Assembly (NCBI RefSeq): GCF_014646195.1 | Contig: NZ_BMMZ01000010.1 | Location: forward strand, 124,001 to 188,000 | DNA length: 64,000 nucleotides | Origin: Microlunatus endophyticus | GTDB lineage: Bacteria > Actinomycetota > Actinomycetes > Propionibacteriales > Propionibacteriaceae | Direction of reading: 5' to 3' | In this document: positions 17,763 to 27,138 of the stretch, one piece after another | How the letters are laid out: every line of letters begins with the position of its first letter | Position numbering within the stretch: position 1 is the first letter of the stretch | The notes under the pieces: generated by a model | The model's input: only the letters and a program-made list of their open reading frames with translations | Database searches by the model: none | Told to the model about the DNA's origin: nothing | Made by a program: the position numbers and the translations under genes

Positions 17763-18840
17763 CGTCCTGCTCTCTGGTGATCAAGCGGGTCACGATGCGT
17801 ACGCACAGCTGGGGCCCGCTACCCAGACTGCGGAGGTCGGTGATCTCACCGCGCAGAGCGCTGCCGATCGTGGTGATCCCGAGGTCGCCGACCGCAGCCG
17901 GCCCGGCGCCGAGCAGGACCGGGGCCAGGTAGCTGACCACCTCGTCGACCAGTCCGGCGGACAAGAAGGCGGCCGCCGTCCGCGGCCCACCTTCGATCAG
18001 CACCGAGCTGACGCCCTCGCGGCGCAGGTGCGCGAGTGCGGCCGAGGGGGATCGGGTGCCGAGCAGGATCGGCGGCTCAGCCGAAGATCCGGTCGAGTGG
18101 ATCGCTGCACTGGCAGCGATCGGGGTGGTGCCGAAGACCGCACGCAGCGGCTGCTCGTACGCCTCGGGCCCCGGGATCCGGACGGTGAGCAGCGGATCGT
18201 CGGCCAGCACCGTCCCGGTGCCGACCAAGACCGCGTCGGCCAGGGCACGGAGTCGGTGCCCGTCCTCGCGGGCCTCAGCCGAGGTGATCCAGCGGCTGCT
18301 GCCGTCGGCGGCTGCGACCCGGCCGTCCAGTGTGCTGGCGATCTTGAGTCGGACCCGCGGCCTGCCAGTGCGCTGGGCGAAGGTCCAATCCGGATTGAGA
18401 GCCACCGCCTCGTCGGTCCGGTGCCCGACGATCACGTCGACCCCGGCCGAGCGGAGCCGCTCGGCACCGCCCGAGGCGACCGGATTCGGATCCGGCTGGG
18501 CAAAGATCACCCGCCGCACCCCGGCCGCGACCACGGCGTCGGCACACGGTCCTGTACGGCCTCGGTGGGCGCAGGGTTCCAGGGTCACGACCACAGTCGA
18601 GCCGCGGGCACGGTCTCCCGCCACGGCCAGCGCGACAGCTTCGGCATGGGCCGTTCCCGCGCCACGATGATATCCCTCGGCAATCGTCGTACCGTCAGGT
18701 GCCAGCACGACACAACCCACCCGCGGATTGCCGCCACGGCGCCGGAAATCGGCGGACCCGGCCAGTTCCAGTGCGCGCAACATCGCGACGTCCTCGGTGG
18801 GCGTCACGGCTGTGCCGACAGACAGTTCCTCGATCATCAT
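17743..18840 (-). CDS. ribD: diaminohydroxyphosphoribosylaminopyrimidine deaminase / reductase
   Basis: A 365-residue bifunctional enzyme for the second and third steps of riboflavin synthesis. The N-terminal deaminase has the zinc site HAEAVALA near residue 55 and EPCAHRGRTGPCADAV near 80; the C-terminal reductase has RPRVRLKIASTLDGRVAA near 150 and SVLIEGGPRTAAAFL near 290. First gene after the FMN riboswitch. ATG at 18840 follows the riboswitch at a sensible distance; a second ATG directly follows it. Confidence 0.94.
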   Translation of the reverse strand: MMIEELSVGTAVTPTEDVAMLRALELAGSADFRRRGGNPRVGCVVLAPDGTTIAEGYHRGAGTAHAEAVALAVAGDRARGSTVVVTLEPCAHRGRTGPCADAVVAAGVRRVIFAQPDPNPVASGGAERLRSAGVDVIVGHRTDEAVALNPDWTFAQRTGRPRVRLKIASTLDGRVAAADGSSRWITSAEAREDGHRLRALADAVLVGTGTVLADDPLLTVRIPGPEAYEQPLRAVFGTTPIAASAAIHSTGSSAEPPILLGTRSPSAALAHLRREGVSSVLIEGGPRTAAAFLSAGLVDEVVSYLAPVLLGAGPAAVGDLGITTIGSALRGEITDLRSLGSGPQLCVRIVTRLITREQDDVHRNH

Positions 18841-18912
18841 CCCTCGGTCCTGCGGACTCCGGGGATGAGAGGCATCGCCCCGACGATCAACGGATCGCCG
18901 AGCCGGAAACCT

Positions 18913-19038
18913 GCGTGCGCTTCCCATCCGGACTTTAACCGTCGGTCCAGGAATTGCACCTGGTCAACCGATCACTGGATGCGATCGGGTCGCGGACTGT
19001 CACCGCCGGCTCGGAATTTCACCGACCCCAGAGCACGC
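18913..19038 (-). promoter_or_regulatory. FMN riboswitch (RFN element)
   Basis: Reading the minus strand from 19038, the conserved RFN blocks appear in order: GGGGTCGGTGAAATTCCGAG, GGCGGTGACAGTCCGCGA, CCAGGTGCAATTCCTGGACC, GACGGTTAAAGTCCGGATG and GGGAAGCGCACGC. The outer P1 helix is formed by GCGTGC (19038-19033) with GCACGC (18918-18913). It senses FMN and should lower expression of ribD-ribE-ribBA-ribH; with the ribD start about 70 bases on, translational or terminator control are both possible. Confidence 0.96.
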
Positions 19039-19135
19039 TGAGCTCTTCTTGATCACCCAGTCTGCCAGGTCGGCGCAACCCGTCGGACGTGATGTCCGAC
19101 ACGTGAGAAGCCGGGCCGGCGGCGACCGACGGCCG

Positions 19136-20803
19136 TCAGGGCTTCTCGGCGGCCAGGTCCTTGTTCATCCTGGCGGCGACCTCGTGGGCGACGTCGGCGA
19201 CAGTGGACTTCCCGGTCCAGGCGTTCGCGAACTGCTGGGTCGCGTAGTCGCGCCAGGTCGCGGTCTGCAGCGACGACGGGAACGGCTCGGCGTATTGCAG
19301 TTGGTCGACGAAGACCTTCATGTCGTATTCCGGCATCGCCTTGGTGTACGCCGTTGCCTCACCCTTGTAGGCCGGGATCACGGTTCCTGTCGTCGCCTGG
19401 ATCTCGGCGGCCCGCTTCGAGCCGAGGAACTGGACGAATTCCCAGGCCTGTTGTGGATGTTTGGTCTTGGCTGCGATCACATTGGCCAGGCCGTTGCTGT
19501 AGAAGTCCCGGTTGCCGGCCGGTCCGGTGGGCAGCGGGGCGATGTCGATGTTGGCCTTGCCGTAGGGCACCGCGGCGATCTCCTCCGGTTCCCAGGAGCC
19601 GCAGTAGCGCATCGCGACCTTTCCGGAGGTCAGCATCGCCTCGGGATCGGTGTCGGTGGTCTGCTGCAGGGTCGGCGACACATGGTATTTGTTGATCATC
19701 GCGCCGAGGCCGGTGGCAACGTGGATCCCGGCTGCGACGGCACCTACCGAGGGCAGCCCGTCACGGCTGACGGGCCGGAGCCCGACCCTGGTCTGGAGAA
19801 GGGTCGCGGTGCCGAGGCCGGGCGCAAGATCAAGTGCTGCGGCGAGCACCCGGTGCTGTCCCTCTGCGGTGACGCTGGCATCGAAGCCGGCGTCCTCATG
19901 GGTCGCGCCCACGACAATCCGGTCGTCGAAGCCGAGCAGATAGCCGGCGCCGAGGGTATTGACCACCGGCCGCCCTCCGGCCGCGGCGCCCGGCAGCCGG
20001 AGGTGCACGATCTGGCCGCGTACGGGCCGGATCTGACCGTCGAGGCCCATGGCGTCCAGCGCGGATCCGGCCCATGCGCCGGTCGCCAGCAGCACTGCTG
20101 GTGCGCTCAGTCGCTCGGATCCCACCTGGACGATCGGTCTGTCGGCCGCCGGGTCGAGGGATGCCCAGCCGGGGATGATCCTGAATGCGGGCGACCCCGA
20201 CGACTGGCAGCCGAGACGACTGGCAGCGGCCAGCAGGCGCTCGGTCAGACGACCACCGTCCACCCTTCCGACGTCTTTGATGAAGATCGCCCGAAGATCG
20301 CCGCGAAGCTCCGGCCAGTAGGCGTGCAGGTCGGTCCCGGCGAGTTCGACCGGGGGCTCGGAGACCCCGTGAGCACGGCGTCCGACGTCGGTGCTCAGCC
20401 TGGCGCTGATCGCTCCCAGGGTCGCCAGCTCGGCCGGGTCGTCCCGGGCGACCACCAGTTCGCCGACCTCGCGGAAGGTCGCCGAGCCTGCGTTGTCGGG
20501 ATCCAGCTCGTCGACATCGGCCAGCAACTGCCGGTAGTGACCGACACAGCGAGTGATCACCGAGGTCCACTCCGGTCGATCTTCATGCCGGTCGAGAGCC
20601 ACGGGCGAGATGATGCCTGCCCCTGCAGGGGAGGCTCGTCCGTCCAGTCCCGCGTCCACCAGCGCGACCGACGCTCCGCGGCGGACGGCCTCCAATGCTG
20701 CGCTCGCCCCGACGATCCCGCCGCCGACGATGATCAGGTCGTAGGTCGTCCGGTGGTGATCAAGAACGGACTCGGGCAATCGCTCTTCCCATCTCTCGTC
20801 CAA
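19136..20803 (-). CDS. chimeric protein: FAD-dependent oxidase N-part joined to sugar ABC binding-protein C-part
   Basis: A 555-residue open frame made of two unrelated halves. Residues 1-368 are a DAO-fold flavoprotein (glycine oxidase/D-amino acid oxidase type): dinucleotide site LIIVGGGIVGASAAL at 23-37, ATGAWAGSAL near 240, and VGLRPVSRDGLPSVG near 340, running to HVATGLGA, where the family normally continues with SGLTLGP and a further helix. From residue 369 (base 19699) the sequence becomes the C-terminal part of a family 1 extracellular sugar-binding protein: MINKYHVSPTLQQ, ALTSGK-like MLTSGKVAM, AAKTKHPQQAWEFVQFLGSK, and an end like FANAWTGKSTVADVAHEVA. The oxidase C-terminus and the binding-protein N-terminus with its signal are absent. 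TTG at 20803 has GAGGAG in front. The product is likely non-functional as a transporter part; either a deletion fused two genes or the assembly joined them wrongly. Confidence 0.8.
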   Translation of the reverse strand: MDERWEERLPESVLDHHRTTYDLIIVGGGIVGASAALEAVRRGASVALVDAGLDGRASPAGAGIISPVALDRHEDRPEWTSVITRCVGHYRQLLADVDELDPDNAGSATFREVGELVVARDDPAELATLGAISARLSTDVGRRAHGVSEPPVELAGTDLHAYWPELRGDLRAIFIKDVGRVDGGRLTERLLAAASRLGCQSSGSPAFRIIPGWASLDPAADRPIVQVGSERLSAPAVLLATGAWAGSALDAMGLDGQIRPVRGQIVHLRLPGAAAGGRPVVNTLGAGYLLGFDDRIVVGATHEDAGFDASVTAEGQHRVLAAALDLAPGLGTATLLQTRVGLRPVSRDGLPSVGAVAAGIHVATGLGAMINKYHVSPTLQQTTDTDPEAMLTSGKVAMRYCGSWEPEEIAAVPYGKANIDIAPLPTGPAGNRDFYSNGLANVIAAKTKHPQQAWEFVQFLGSKRAAEIQATTGTVIPAYKGEATAYTKAMPEYDMKVFVDQLQYAEPFPSSLQTATWRDYATQQFANAWTGKSTVADVAHEVAARMNKDLAAEKP

Positions 20804-20948
20804 TCGCTCCTCGATTCGCGGGAGGAAGCAGGATTGACCGAAGGTAGAGCCGATCGATAGCCGGGGCCAACGGACCGATCAGTGCGATTGCGCACTTGTC
20901 TCGTCTGCAACAGTTCTGTAACCGGGCGGCTGCAAGCCCACCTTGTGT

Positions 20949-23054
20949 TCAGCTGCCCGAACCGTCGACCAGCCTGGCCGGTGGCTGGTCGAAGGACTCC
21001 GACGGGAGGCCCTTCAACACCGCCTGCATGGTCGGGCGCCACAGATCGTGGCCGGCGTCGCCACCGCCCGTGCCCCCCAGGGTCACACCGGTGGACGGAA
21101 CCGTGTAGTACTTCAGGCCGCCGCCGTGCCGGAACGGCTTGCGGGTGTTGTCGACCGAGATCATCGAGACCGCCTCGGCGTTCGGCGTGTAGCCGTTGAA
21201 CCAGACCGCGGCATTGCTGTCGATGGTGCCGGTCTTGCCCGCTTCCGGTCGCGGGTCGGTGGTCCGGGCCGGCGAACCGGTACCGTCGTCGATCACATGG
21301 GAGAGCAGGTCGTTGACGGCATTGGCGATATCGGGCTGGATCACCTGTGTGCATTGGGCGTCGGGTGCGCTCAGAGCGCTACCCGAACTGTCGGTGATCT
21401 TGTCGACGATCACCGGGGTGCAGTGCACGCCGCCGGCGGCGAAGGTTGCGTACGCGCCCGCCATCGAGAGCGGGCTGACCTCCGGGGTGCCGAGCGTGAA
21501 GGAGGGCGCGTCGTCATAGGAGCTGATCGGTGCGTCGGAGGTGTTGCTCTGCACACCGAGCCGCTGCGCCATCTGGACGACGTTGCACATCCCGACCTGG
21601 AGCTCGAGCTTGACGAAATAGTTGTTGACCGAATACTCGGCTGCCTTGGTCATGTCCATGGTGCCGTTGACTCCGGTGGAGTTGTGCACGGTCCAGTCGC
21701 CAACCGTCGAAGAACCGTTGCAGGTCTGGAATTTCTGCCCGGTGTAGGTGACCGCGGCTGCGGCGTTGATCTGGTGGGACATCGGGATGCCCTGCTCGAA
21801 TGCGGCCGCTGCGGTGAACGCCTTGAAGGTGGAGCCGGCCTGAAATCCCTGGGACCCGCCCATGTCGGCTGACGCCGAGTAGTTGTAATAGGTCTGCCCG
21901 TCGCCGCTGCCCATCTCCGGGCGGCTCTGGGCCATTACCGTGATCTTCCCGGTGCCTGGCTCGACGACATCGGTCACCCCTATCACCGGATCGCTCGGGC
22001 CCATGATCGTGTCGAGGGCCTTCTGCGCGGCCTTCTGCGCCGACTCGTCGAGCGTCGTACGGATGGTCAGCCCGCCCTGGTCGAGGGTCCGCTCCCGCTG
22101 AGCCTGGCTGCTGCCGAGGCTTGCGTCCTGCAGCAGCGACCGTCGGGCGTAGTCGCAGACGAAGGGGTACGGCGAGGCTGCACATCCGCTGCGGACGCTG
22201 ACGACGTGGTCCTGGTCGAATCCGGCCTGTTCGGCCGTCGTGGCCTTGGCCTGGCGGACGACCCCCAACTCGGCCATCCGCGCCAGGACCTCGTTGCGCC
22301 GGTTGATGCCGGCCTGCTGATGGGTCACCGGATCGTACGCGTCCGGGCTCTGCACCAGACCGGCGAGCATGGCTGCCTGCGGCAGCGTCAGCTTCGCCGC
22401 CGTGGTGCCGAAGTAGTGCTCGGCCGCGGCCTGGACCCCGTACGCCCCGTCACCGAAATAGGCGATGTTGAGGTAGCGCTCGAGGATCTGGTTCTTGGTC
22501 AGCTTGTGCTCGATCGAGATCGCGTAGCGAGCCTCGGTGATCTTGCGGGAGAGGGTGTCGGCGGTAGCCTCCCGGACCGCCGACGCGTCTCCCGACGCGG
22601 CCGCCTCGTTGACCAGAACCTGCTTGACGTACTGCTGGGTCAGGGTCGACCCGCCCTGGGCCGTCTCACCGCTGGTGAGGTCGGTGACCAGCGCCCGCAG
22701 AGTGCCCTTCAGATCGATCGCGCCGTGGGAGTAGAACCGGTCGTCCTCGATGGCGATGATCGCCTGTTGCATCACCGGGGCGATCTTGTCCAGCGACACG
22801 TACACCCGGTTCTGGGTGTAGAAGTAGCCGATCACGTCGCCGTTCGCCGCGAGCAGAGTCGACCGTTGCGGCTGGTCGGGTGTGGTCAGATCCATCCCGA
22901 TCGACGAGGCACCCTGACTCGCGGTCTGGGCGCCGACACCGGCCGCCGCAACCACCGGCAGCGCCAGGCCGGCCACCAGGCAGCCAGCCACCACGCTCAC
23001 CAGCAAGAACAGGAACGGGGCGCGGATACGCGTCGAGCGGTCAGAGCTGGTCAC
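20949..23054 (-). CDS. class A penicillin-binding protein (glycosyltransferase/transpeptidase)
   Basis: A 701-residue bifunctional peptidoglycan synthase anchored by one N-terminal helix (about residues 12-38). The GT51 glycosyltransferase has the catalytic EDDRFYSHG at 103-111 and GGSTLTQQYVKQ at 134-145. The transpeptidase has the SxxK box STFK with the lysine at 411, the SxN box in YSVNNYF near 475, and KTGT at 607-610. GTG start at 23054. It makes and cross-links cell wall outside the membrane. The C-terminus ends soon after the transpeptidase, with no PASTA repeats. Confidence 0.95.
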   Translation of the reverse strand: MTSSDRSTRIRAPFLFLLVSVVAGCLVAGLALPVVAAAGVGAQTASQGASSIGMDLTTPDQPQRSTLLAANGDVIGYFYTQNRVYVSLDKIAPVMQQAIIAIEDDRFYSHGAIDLKGTLRALVTDLTSGETAQGGSTLTQQYVKQVLVNEAAASGDASAVREATADTLSRKITEARYAISIEHKLTKNQILERYLNIAYFGDGAYGVQAAAEHYFGTTAAKLTLPQAAMLAGLVQSPDAYDPVTHQQAGINRRNEVLARMAELGVVRQAKATTAEQAGFDQDHVVSVRSGCAASPYPFVCDYARRSLLQDASLGSSQAQRERTLDQGGLTIRTTLDESAQKAAQKALDTIMGPSDPVIGVTDVVEPGTGKITVMAQSRPEMGSGDGQTYYNYSASADMGGSQGFQAGSTFKAFTAAAAFEQGIPMSHQINAAAAVTYTGQKFQTCNGSSTVGDWTVHNSTGVNGTMDMTKAAEYSVNNYFVKLELQVGMCNVVQMAQRLGVQSNTSDAPISSYDDAPSFTLGTPEVSPLSMAGAYATFAAGGVHCTPVIVDKITDSSGSALSAPDAQCTQVIQPDIANAVNDLLSHVIDDGTGSPARTTDPRPEAGKTGTIDSNAAVWFNGYTPNAEAVSMISVDNTRKPFRHGGGLKYYTVPSTGVTLGGTGGGDAGHDLWRPTMQAVLKGLPSESFDQPPARLVDGSGS

Positions 23055-23223
23055 GTTTCCGAAGGTATGCGCACCGATCGGCGCAGCCGGAATGCCGAAC
23101 CTGTGAACTGCTGTGAACGCAGCCAGGACTCAGGTCGGCAACTCCGCACGATGAATTCCGACCAGCCGGGCCCGATCCGCCCAGCACCGGCATTTCCCCT
23201 TGTCAGAGGATGATTGCCAAGTG

Positions 23224-23296
23224 CGCGCCCGGAGGGATTCGAACCCCCAACCTTCTGATCCGTAGTCAGATGCTCTATCCGTTGAGCCACGGGCGC
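23224..23296 (-). tRNA. tRNA-Arg (anticodon ACG)
   Basis: The minus strand folds as a 73-base tRNA. The acceptor stem is GCGCCCG with CGGGCGC, the anticodon loop CTACGGA gives anticodon ACG, and the T loop has the standard GGTTCGAATCC. The CCA end is not encoded. ACG, read as ICG, decodes the CGY arginine codons. Confidence 0.96.
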
Positions 23297-23494
23297 CGGT
23301 GCCGACAAGTCAGCAACGCCGACCCAGCTTAGCGGTCGGGAGCCGATGCGCCCAAATGCATAGCCCGGGCGGCCGGGGCGGGCCGCGAATCGTGCATGTC
23401 CGACCCGGTTCACCTATTGTTCAGCAGAGCGGTACCGGTGCACCGACGCACCGGCGCCGCTCCCCTGGTCTGCTCCAGAGCCGCAAGGTGAATC

Positions 23495-24775
23495 GTGACC
23501 GTTGCCCTGTTCGTCGTGATCTGCGTCATCGTCGTCGCATTGATCTTCGACTTCACCAACGGGTTCCACGACAGCGCGAACGCGATGGCCGGCCCGATCG
23601 CCACCGGAGCGCTGACGCCCCGGACGGCGGTCGTTCTGGCCGCGGTCCTGAATGTCGTCGGCGCCTGCCTGTCCACCGAGGTCGCCAAAACCATCTCCGG
23701 CGGCTTCTTCGACGAGAAGTTGGTCACCCCCGTGATCGTGCTGGCCGGGCTGACCGGTGCGATCATCTGGAATCTCATCACCTGGTTGTTCGGGCTCCCG
23801 TCGAGCTCGTCCCATGCACTCTTCGGCGGCCTGATCGGCGCCGTGATCATCGGCTCGGGCGTCAGCGCGGTCCACTTCGGGGTGGTGATCTCCAAGGTCT
23901 TCCTTCCGGCGGTCGCGGCACCGGTGGTCGCCGGTCTGGCCGCGGCAGCGGCGATCAAGATCGCCGACGCGGTGATCAAGGACGTACCGAAGAAGGACAC
24001 CAAGACCGGCTTCCGCAATGCCCAGGCCTTCACGGCGGGCCTGGTCGCACTGGCACACGGCACCTCGGACGGCCAGAAGACGATGGGCGTCATCACCCTG
24101 GTGTTGATCGCCGCCGGGCTCCAATCCGCCGACAGCGGCCCGCACTGGTGGGTGATCGGATTGGCCGGCCTGGCGATCGGGCTGGGCACCTACACCGGCG
24201 GCTGGCGGATCATGCGCACCCTCGGCAAGGGCATCGTCAAGATCGACACCGAACAGGGCGCCGCGGCCGGAAGCGCAACAGCAGCGACGATCCTGGCCTC
24301 CTCCCACCTCGGCTTCGGTCTGTCGACCACGCACGTCTCGACCGGCAGCATCATCGGCTCAGGCATCGGCCGCAAGGGCTCCGACGTACGCTGGAGCGTC
24401 GCCCGCCGGATGGTGTACGCATGGCTGCTGACCCTGCCCGGCGCTGCGGTCGTCGGCGGTCTGGCCTCTCTGCTGGCCGACCGCGGCCTCGGCGGCACCG
24501 TGATCTTGTTGGTCAGCCTGGGGCTTGCCTGCCTGGTGATCTACCTGGTCTCCCGGCGCAACTCCGTCGACCGCACCAACGTCACCGAGAGCCCGGAAGT
24601 GCTGGTGCTCAACGCGGCCAAGCCGAACAAGATCGCCAAGGCCCAGCGCAAGTACGCCAAACTGCTCGCCCAGCAGGCCAATGAGCCCTCCCACGCCGGC
24701 GGCACCACGTCCGAGTCAGGCCTGACCGAGAACGTACGGGCCCAGCACTCGGAACACCCCGGAGCAGGATCATGA
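23495..24775 (+). CDS. pit: inorganic phosphate transporter, PiT family
   Basis: A 426-residue membrane protein that takes up phosphate with protons or cations. The two PiT signature repeats are seen: DFTNGFHDSANAMA near residue 24 and, in the second half, LAHGTSDGQKTMG near 188. GLPSSSSHALFGGLIGA near 105 and GLSTTHVSTGSIIGSGIG near 275 are the paired inner motifs. Roughly ten to twelve helices. GTG start at 23495 with AAGGTG upstream. Its last four bases overlap the next small gene. Confidence 0.94.
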   Translation: MTVALFVVICVIVVALIFDFTNGFHDSANAMAGPIATGALTPRTAVVLAAVLNVVGACLSTEVAKTISGGFFDEKLVTPVIVLAGLTGAIIWNLITWLFGLPSSSSHALFGGLIGAVIIGSGVSAVHFGVVISKVFLPAVAAPVVAGLAAAAAIKIADAVIKDVPKKDTKTGFRNAQAFTAGLVALAHGTSDGQKTMGVITLVLIAAGLQSADSGPHWWVIGLAGLAIGLGTYTGGWRIMRTLGKGIVKIDTEQGAAAGSATAATILASSHLGFGLSTTHVSTGSIIGSGIGRKGSDVRWSVARRMVYAWLLTLPGAAVVGGLASLLADRGLGGTVILLVSLGLACLVIYLVSRRNSVDRTNVTESPEVLVLNAAKPNKIAKAQRKYAKLLAQQANEPSHAGGTTSESGLTENVRAQHSEHPGAGS

Positions 24776-24996
24776 TCGACTGGATCTCGCTGATCGTCGT
24801 CGCGGTGGTGTCGATCGGCGCCACTGCGCTCTTCGCACTGCTGTTGGCCGGCGCGATCAGGCTGCTGGCGGCCGCTCGCACCGCCGGAGACGGTGTCGCT
24901 CGCGGACCAGCCACGGTCGGAGCCTGGGTGCTGCTCGGACTGATCGGACTGCTGATCCTGTTCGCGCTCTACCTGATCATTCCGCAGTTCCACTGA
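24772..24996 (+). CDS. small membrane protein coupled to the phosphate transporter
   Basis: A 74-residue protein with two predicted membrane helices, residues about 3-28 and 49-70, separated by a short charged loop. It starts in an ATGA overlap with the stop of the phosphate transporter gene, so it is co-translated. I recognise no family; a helper or regulator of the transporter is inference from the overlap. A strong hairpin terminator follows. Confidence 0.75.
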   Translation: MIDWISLIVVAVVSIGATALFALLLAGAIRLLAAARTAGDGVARGPATVGAWVLLGLIGLLILFALYLIIPQFH

Positions 24997-25008
24997 CACC
25001 GGATGGAA

Positions 25009-25041
25009 AAGCGCCCCGGGACGCAATGCCCCGGGGCGCTT
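25009..25041. terminator. hairpin terminator after the phosphate transporter operon
   Basis: Perfect twelve-base arms, AAGCGCCCCGGG and CCCGGGGCGCTT, enclose a nine-base loop just behind the small membrane protein gene. No long U tract follows. It also separates the operon from the convergent tRNA-Ser gene. Confidence 0.8.
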
Positions 25042-25048
25042 CGATCGG

Positions 25049-25139
25049 CGGAGGCGGCGGGATTTGAACCCGCGATGGGCTTTAAGACCCAAACCCGCTT
25101 AGCAGGCGGGCGCCATAGACCGGACTAGGCGACGCCTCC
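25049..25139 (-). tRNA. tRNA-Ser (anticodon GCU)
   Basis: A 91-base class II tRNA on the minus strand. The acceptor stem is GGAGGCG with CGCCTCC, the anticodon loop CTGCTAA gives GCU, and there is a long variable arm around TTTGGGTCTTAAAGCCCA. The T loop is GGTTCAAATCC. CCA is not encoded. Confidence 0.96.
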
Positions 25140-25334
25140 CGATCAGCTCGCCCCAGGACAAAGCCCGAAACCTGAACTTCAGCTTCAGAGCGATGTGCAT
25201 GGAACGCCCGGCAAGACTACCGATTCACACCACGCCTGAGCAAAAATGGCCCGACTGGCGGCTGACAGCAGCCTGACGGTATGGTCCGCGAGGTACGGAA
25301 CTCTCCCGCCGTGCACGTACAGTTGAGGCGGCCA

Positions 25335-25360
25335 CGCCCGGACCAGGCGCCCGGACCAGG
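25335..25360. repeat. 13-bp direct repeat upstream of the LCP gene
   Basis: CGCCCGGACCAGG occurs twice in perfect tandem, ending 53 bases before the GTG start of the LCP gene. It could be a regulator site or chance duplication. Confidence 0.6.
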
Positions 25361-25413
25361 CATCGGCCGCCTGCTGGATTACCAGACCTGACGCCGACCG
25401 GCGAGGAGAGTAC

Positions 25414-27138
25414 GTGGCCGAGGACGACTGGAACTGGGAGTTGCCCAAGCGCGCCCAGTCGGCGCCGACGGACCCGAGCAGCTCCCTTCCGCGCCGTGCA
25501 CAACGCGCCCGACGCGCGGCTCCAGATCCCGACGACGCGCCGGATGACGAGGCGGCCGCAGCGGGTGACCCGCCGGCCGAGGACTCCTCGAATGAGACCG
25601 CTACCCCGGACAAGGACACGGGTGAGCGGCACACCGATGCCTTCCGGCGCAGCCTCCTGTTCACCATCCTCGGCTCGTTCCTGCCCGGGCTCGGCCTGAT
25701 CGCCGCGCGCCGGCGGAGGGTCGGCGGCATCGTGCTGGGCGTCTTCGCGGCACTGGTGATCGGCGGTCTCGTCTGGGGCCTGGCGGACCGCAGTTCACTG
25801 ATCGCGACCGCTGTGGACCCCGGTCTGCTGAAGGCGATCACGGTCGGGCTGATCGTGCTCGGCGTGGTCTGGGTGCTGGTGATCGTCGCCAGCCACCTCA
25901 GCCTCACTCGCGACCCGATGCGGCGCAGCCAGCGGATCGGCGCCAGCGTGCTGGTCGGCGTGCTGTCCTTCGTGATCGCCGCGCCGGTCGCGGTCGGCGC
26001 CCGCTACAGCTACGACCAGGCCGGCCTGGTCTCCACGGTGTTCCACAAGCAGGGCAACTCCCAGAGCGCCACCCGCCCGACCGCGGAGCCGACCGCCAAG
26101 AAGGACCCGTGGAAGAACAAGCCACGTGTCAACATCCTGCTTCTGGGCGGCGACGACGGCCCGGACCGTACGGGCACCCGGACCGACACCGTGATGGTCG
26201 CCAGCATCGACACCAAGACCGGCGACACCACGTTGATCAGCCTGCCCCGCAACACCGCCCGGATGCCGTTCCCCAAGGATTCCCCGCTCTCCCGGTACTA
26301 CCCGAACGGGTTCACCAACGGTGACGGGAACAACGCCGAGTATTTCCTCAACGCCGAATACGACAACGTGCCGCAGACGGTCCCGAAGGACATCCTCGGC
26401 AAGACCGACAATCTCGGTGCCGACGTGCTCAAGCTGTCGGTCGGCGATGCGATCGGGCTCAAGATCGACTACTACGTGCTGATCGACCTGGCCGGTTTCA
26501 AGAAGCTGGTCGATGCCCTCGGCGGCATCACAGTCAACATCAACACCTACGTGGCGATCGGTGGCAACACCGATCTGCACCAGCCGCCCAAGACCTGGCT
26601 GCACCCGGGCCCTGACCAGCATCTCGACGGCGCACGGGCCCTGTGGTTCGCCCGCGGTCGCTACGGTGCCGACGACTTCCAGCGGATGGATCGTCAGCGC
26701 TGCGTGGTCAATGCGATCATCCAGCAGGCCAATCCGGCCAACGTCCTGACCCGCTACGAGGCGATAGCCAAGGCCGGCGAGGACATCGTCAAGACCGACA
26801 TCCCGCAGGAAGCCCTGCCGGCCTTCGTCGATCTCAGCATGCGTGCCAAGAAGGGCAACTTCCGCAGCCTGGTCTTCAAGCACGGCGTGAACGGTTTCTC
26901 CAGCCCGGACCCGAATTTCGACCTCGTCCGCAAGCAGGTCGCCCGCGCCATCCACGACACGGTGCACCCACCGAAGAAGGCCAAGGCCAAGCACCCGAAG
27001 ACCACATCGTCGTCCAGCACCGAGCCGGGATCGTCGAGCACCCAGCCACAGTCCAGTCCGTCGCCGGAGAGTCAGACCGCCGCCGATGCCTGCGCCTGGA
27101 ATCCGCAGATGGCCGCAACCTCGCGGCCGGCCGGTTGA
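25414..27138 (+). CDS. LCP (LytR-CpsA-Psr) family cell-wall ligase
   Basis: A 574-residue membrane protein. Residues 1-75 are a charged cytoplasmic tail, 78-200 hold about four helices (for example LLFTILGSFLPGLGLIAA and IGASVLVGVLSFVIAAPVAV), and the LCP domain outside spans about 225-430. Typical LCP features are NILLLGGDDG near 240, the arginine-rich GTRTDTVMVASID near 255, SLPRNT near 278 and ALWFARGRYGADDFQRMDRQ near 412. The family transfers glycopolymers from lipid carriers to peptidoglycan. The tail is Ser/Pro/Thr rich. GTG at 25414 is preceded by GAGGAGAG. Its stop abuts that of the convergent next gene. Confidence 0.92.
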   Translation: MAEDDWNWELPKRAQSAPTDPSSSLPRRAQRARRAAPDPDDAPDDEAAAAGDPPAEDSSNETATPDKDTGERHTDAFRRSLLFTILGSFLPGLGLIAARRRRVGGIVLGVFAALVIGGLVWGLADRSSLIATAVDPGLLKAITVGLIVLGVVWVLVIVASHLSLTRDPMRRSQRIGASVLVGVLSFVIAAPVAVGARYSYDQAGLVSTVFHKQGNSQSATRPTAEPTAKKDPWKNKPRVNILLLGGDDGPDRTGTRTDTVMVASIDTKTGDTTLISLPRNTARMPFPKDSPLSRYYPNGFTNGDGNNAEYFLNAEYDNVPQTVPKDILGKTDNLGADVLKLSVGDAIGLKIDYYVLIDLAGFKKLVDALGGITVNINTYVAIGGNTDLHQPPKTWLHPGPDQHLDGARALWFARGRYGADDFQRMDRQRCVVNAIIQQANPANVLTRYEAIAKAGEDIVKTDIPQEALPAFVDLSMRAKKGNFRSLVFKHGVNGFSSPDPNFDLVRKQVARAIHDTVHPPKKAKAKHPKTTSSSSTEPGSSSTQPQSSPSPESQTAADACAWNPQMAATSRPAG

